From: Aequoribacter sp003520285
GTDB taxonomy: Bacteria > Pseudomonadota > Gammaproteobacteria > Pseudomonadales > Halieaceae
DNA: 8,655 nucleotides
Assembly (NCBI GenBank): GCA_963966765.1
Contig: CAXAAR010000087.1
Span: forward strand, 1-8,655
Direction of reading: 5' to 3'
Shown here: positions 6,953 through 8,655 of the stretch, piece after piece
Layout: every line of letters starts with the position of its first letter
Position numbering within the stretch: position 1 is the first letter of the stretch
Program-made: the position numbers and the translations under genes
Notes under the pieces: generated by a model
Seen by the model: only the letters and a program-made list of their open reading frames with translations
Told to the model about the DNA's origin: nothing
Database searches by the model: none

Positions 6953-7954
6953 TCAGAGGCCCTTGCGATACGTATAGGGCGTGACGCCGGTCCAGGTTTT
7001 AAAGGCTCGGATGAACGCGCTCGACTCAGAAAACCCTGTGCGATAGGCGATTTCTTCGATGGATAAGCCCTGCTTGCCGAGCAGGTGGAGGGCGAAATCA
7101 CGACGCATGAAGGCTCGTATCTCGCTGAATGAGGTGCCTTCTGCGTCGAGGCGCCGGCGCAGTGTTTGAGGATGAATCTCTAGCTCATCGGCCACTGCAT
7201 TGAGTTCCTGCGGTGCGTTAATTTGTCGCCGGAGAATTGTGTAAACGCGACCAGCCCAGCCACTGGCCGTGTGACTTTGGGTGAGCATCATCAGCATAGG
7301 GTGGCGCAGATAGTGTCGCAGTGAAAGCTCATTTTGTTCAATGCCACCCATCAAAGAGCGCCGGTTCAGCCTAAGTTCTGCTTGGTCGGAAAAGCGAACA
7401 GGTGCGCCCAAAAACATTCGGTGATAGTCCTGTTGTGAAAATCGCTGTGGCGCATTCAGGGTGGCACTGTGAATTGGGACGAAGGCATTTCCCAGCCAGC
7501 TCAAATAACGGTGACAGTGAAAGAGCAATGAATGCGCAAGGTACTCACTGTTCATCTGAGACAGGGTTTCAGAGTCAATACTCACTGTGATTTGGCGTTG
7601 ACTACTGCGGGTGTCGACCCGAAGTTTGAGTCCGAACAGCTGGTAGAAACGGCAGAATCGTTGCAAGGCTTGCAGTAAAGTCTGCGCCGATAAGGTAGCG
7701 TGACACATCATTTCCCACGTACCGAGCGGGAGCGGCTGTAGGTGATATCCAAGGCTTTCATCGTTCATGGCGACCATGGTGTGTGCTTGCAAGTCAGCAA
7801 ATCGCTCCATCGAGATTCGCGCATTGGTTTCGAGAAGCAGTCGCGGCGAAATTCGATTGGTAATGAGAAGTTGATTGGCATCTATTCCCGCCCGGGCAGT
7901 GTTGGCCAGTGTCGCATGAACGAATTCAACGGGTATAGAGAGTTTGCGCTGCAT
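6953..7954 (-). CDS. AraC-family transcriptional regulator (arabinose-binding-like N-terminal domain)
   Basis: The 333-residue protein ends in an AraC/XylS DNA-binding domain with two helix-turn-helix units: about 251-270 (LNAVADELEIHPQTLRRRLD) and 299-318 (IEEIAYRTGFSESSAFIRAF), followed by the typical TGVTPYTYRK at 322-331. Residues about 20-205 match the effector-binding region (PF12625 type) found in many proteobacterial regulators of amino-acid, lipid and carboxylate catabolism. It is cytoplasmic and binds DNA. The ATG at 7954 is preceded by GAGG at a workable distance. It is divergent from an acyl-CoA dehydrogenase gene, the usual arrangement for a local activator, and is convergent with the synthetase gene with two bases between the stops. 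The effector is unknown; an acyl-CoA or free acid would fit the surroundings. Confidence 0.9.
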   Translation of the reverse strand: MQRKLSIPVEFVHATLANTARAGIDANQLLITNRISPRLLLETNARISMERFADLQAHTMVAMNDESLGYHLQPLPLGTWEMMCHATLSAQTLLQALQRFCRFYQLFGLKLRVDTRSSQRQITVSIDSETLSQMNSEYLAHSLLFHCHRYLSWLGNAFVPIHSATLNAPQRFSQQDYHRMFLGAPVRFSDQAELRLNRRSLMGGIEQNELSLRHYLRHPMLMMLTQSHTASGWAGRVYTILRRQINAPQELNAVADELEIHPQTLRRRLDAEGTSFSEIRAFMRRDFALHLLGKQGLSIEEIAYRTGFSESSAFIRAFKTWTGVTPYTYRKGL

Positions 7955-7988
7955 GGTGGTCGCCTCGCGACGTGTTTTTGTTAGATAC

Positions 7989-8015
7989 TGTCAATTTACA
8001 TGTATTTATGTGTCA
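7989..8015 (+). promoter_or_regulatory. Candidate AraC-type operator: TGTCA direct repeat, 22-bp spacing
   Basis: TGTCA occurs at 7989-7993 and 8011-8015, offset by 22 bases or about two helical turns, with TACATGTA (7997-8004) between them. AraC-family proteins commonly bind two direct half-sites about 21 bases apart, next to or overlapping a poor -35 box. Here the second half-site abuts TTGCAG (8016-8021), which has TATCGT (8039-8044) 17 bases downstream, in the direction of the acyl-CoA dehydrogenase. The half-sites are short, so a chance match is possible. Confidence 0.3.
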
Positions 8016-8085
8016 TTGCAGCCACAAGGTGGGTCTCTTATCGTTCCGTACTGTTTCATTGTATTGACTGACGGAGTGCAAGCGC

Positions 8086-8655
8086 ATGTTACCGAGATCA
8101 TTTACTGAAGAACAAGCGATGTTTAGAGACGCTTATCGCAAATTCCTAGCATCCGAGATTGTGCCTCATATGGAGACCTGGCGGGAGCAAGGGCGAGTAG
8201 ATCGTAGCGCCTTTGAAGCCGCTGGCGCACAAGGATTTCTGATGGTGTGGCCCGACGAACAGTATGGCGGGATGGGAGACGAAGATTTCCGATTCGAGCA
8301 GGTGATCATTGAAGAGACTGCGTATGCCCGCTGCGGTGATTGGTACAATACGCTGCATTCCCGCTTGGTAGGCCCCTATCTCACCAGATTTGGCAATGAG
8401 GAGCAGCGTCAGCGATTCCTTCCAAAAGCCGTTCGAGGTGAGTGCATCATGGCGATTGCGATGACCGAACCCGATGCAGGAAGCGATTTGGCCGGTATGC
8501 GGACATCGGCGGTAGAGCATCAGGATCACTGGGTCCTGAATGGGTCTAAAACCTATATTTCTAATGGTATCAATGCAGATCTGGTGTTTGTGGCAGCCAA
8601 GACAGATCCAGATAACAACCCTCACCACATGACCATTTTCATGGTTGAGCGCGGT
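8086..8655 (+). CDS. Acyl-CoA dehydrogenase, N-terminal part (runs off the window)
   Basis: From ATG at 8086 the frame stays open to the last base, giving 190 residues of a protein usually about 380-400 long. It begins MLPRSFTEEQAMFRD, typical of the helical N-terminal domain. AMTEPDAGSDLAG at 125-137 fits the acyl-CoA dehydrogenase signature around the FAD- and substrate-binding beta domain, followed by the usual LNGSKTYISNG at 151-161. The enzyme would oxidise an acyl-CoA to the enoyl-CoA using FAD and pass electrons to ETF. The catalytic glutamate lies in the C-terminal domain and is not visible, so activity cannot be confirmed. GGAG at 8073-8076 lies nine bases before the start. It is divergent from the AraC-type regulator and probably controlled by it. 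Substrate class is unknown; it may act with the kinase and ligase upstream. Confidence 0.92.
   Translation, partial: MLPRSFTEEQAMFRDAYRKFLASEIVPHMETWREQGRVDRSAFEAAGAQGFLMVWPDEQYGGMGDEDFRFEQVIIEETAYARCGDWYNTLHSRLVGPYLTRFGNEEQRQRFLPKAVRGECIMAIAMTEPDAGSDLAGMRTSAVEHQDHWVLNGSKTYISNGINADLVFVAAKTDPDNNPHHMTIFMVERG

Noticed and set aside
7989..7994. Minus-strand TTGACA as the -35 box of the AraC-type gene.
   Set aside because: No -10-like sequence lies at 16-18 bases; the position 17 bases on reads GTCGCG.
8146..8628. 160-codon minus-strand open frame at the right end.
   Set aside because: It is antisense to the acyl-CoA dehydrogenase, whose family motifs are clear on the plus strand; no family is recognised in the antisense product.

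Overview
The window looks like chromosomal DNA from a gammaproteobacterium, probably marine and lipid- or carboxylate-degrading. This is inferred from gene families, tight gene packing, purine-rich ribosome binding sites and a base composition near one-half GC by eye; no taxonomic marker gene is present. No RNA gene, CRISPR array, transposase or integrase is visible. Nearly all of the sequence is coding, and no gap between genes exceeds 150 bases.

Layout. On the minus strand at the left edge are the first 30 codons of a PxpA-like 5-oxoprolinase subunit. Its GTG start overlaps the stop of the gene upstream of it, a DUF1445 putative hydro-lyase / D-glutamate cyclase family protein. A 138-base divergent spacer leads to a plus-strand pair: an acyl-CoA synthetase (AMP-forming) and, 11 bases later, a patatin-like phospholipase/lipase with an N-terminal DUF3336 domain. 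The lipase gene ends one base from the stop of a minus-strand phosphotransferase of the APH/ACAD10-like family. That kinase gene is divergent, across 149 bases, from a second, longer acyl-CoA synthetase with a GTG start. The second synthetase ends two bases from the stop of a minus-strand AraC-family regulator. Across a 131-base divergent spacer from the regulator starts an acyl-CoA dehydrogenase, which runs off the right edge with 190 codons visible.

How the genes may work together. The left part is a small pyroglutamate (5-oxoproline) module of a kind known elsewhere, for example the B. subtilis ycsF-ycsI neighbourhood. The rest is acyl-CoA metabolism: a lipase able to release fatty acids, two adenylate-forming ligases able to activate carboxylic acids, an acyl-CoA dehydrogenase, and a kinase of the family that phosphorylates 4-hydroxyacyl-CoA intermediates. 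Ligase plus APH-type kinase plus acyl-CoA dehydrogenase is the core set of levulinate/4-hydroxy-acid degradation (Pseudomonas putida lva genes; ACAD10/11 in animals). The most interesting hypothesis here is therefore a 4-hydroxy-acid or related carboxylate route whose dehydrogenase end is controlled by the AraC-type protein. The substrates cannot be read from the sequence.
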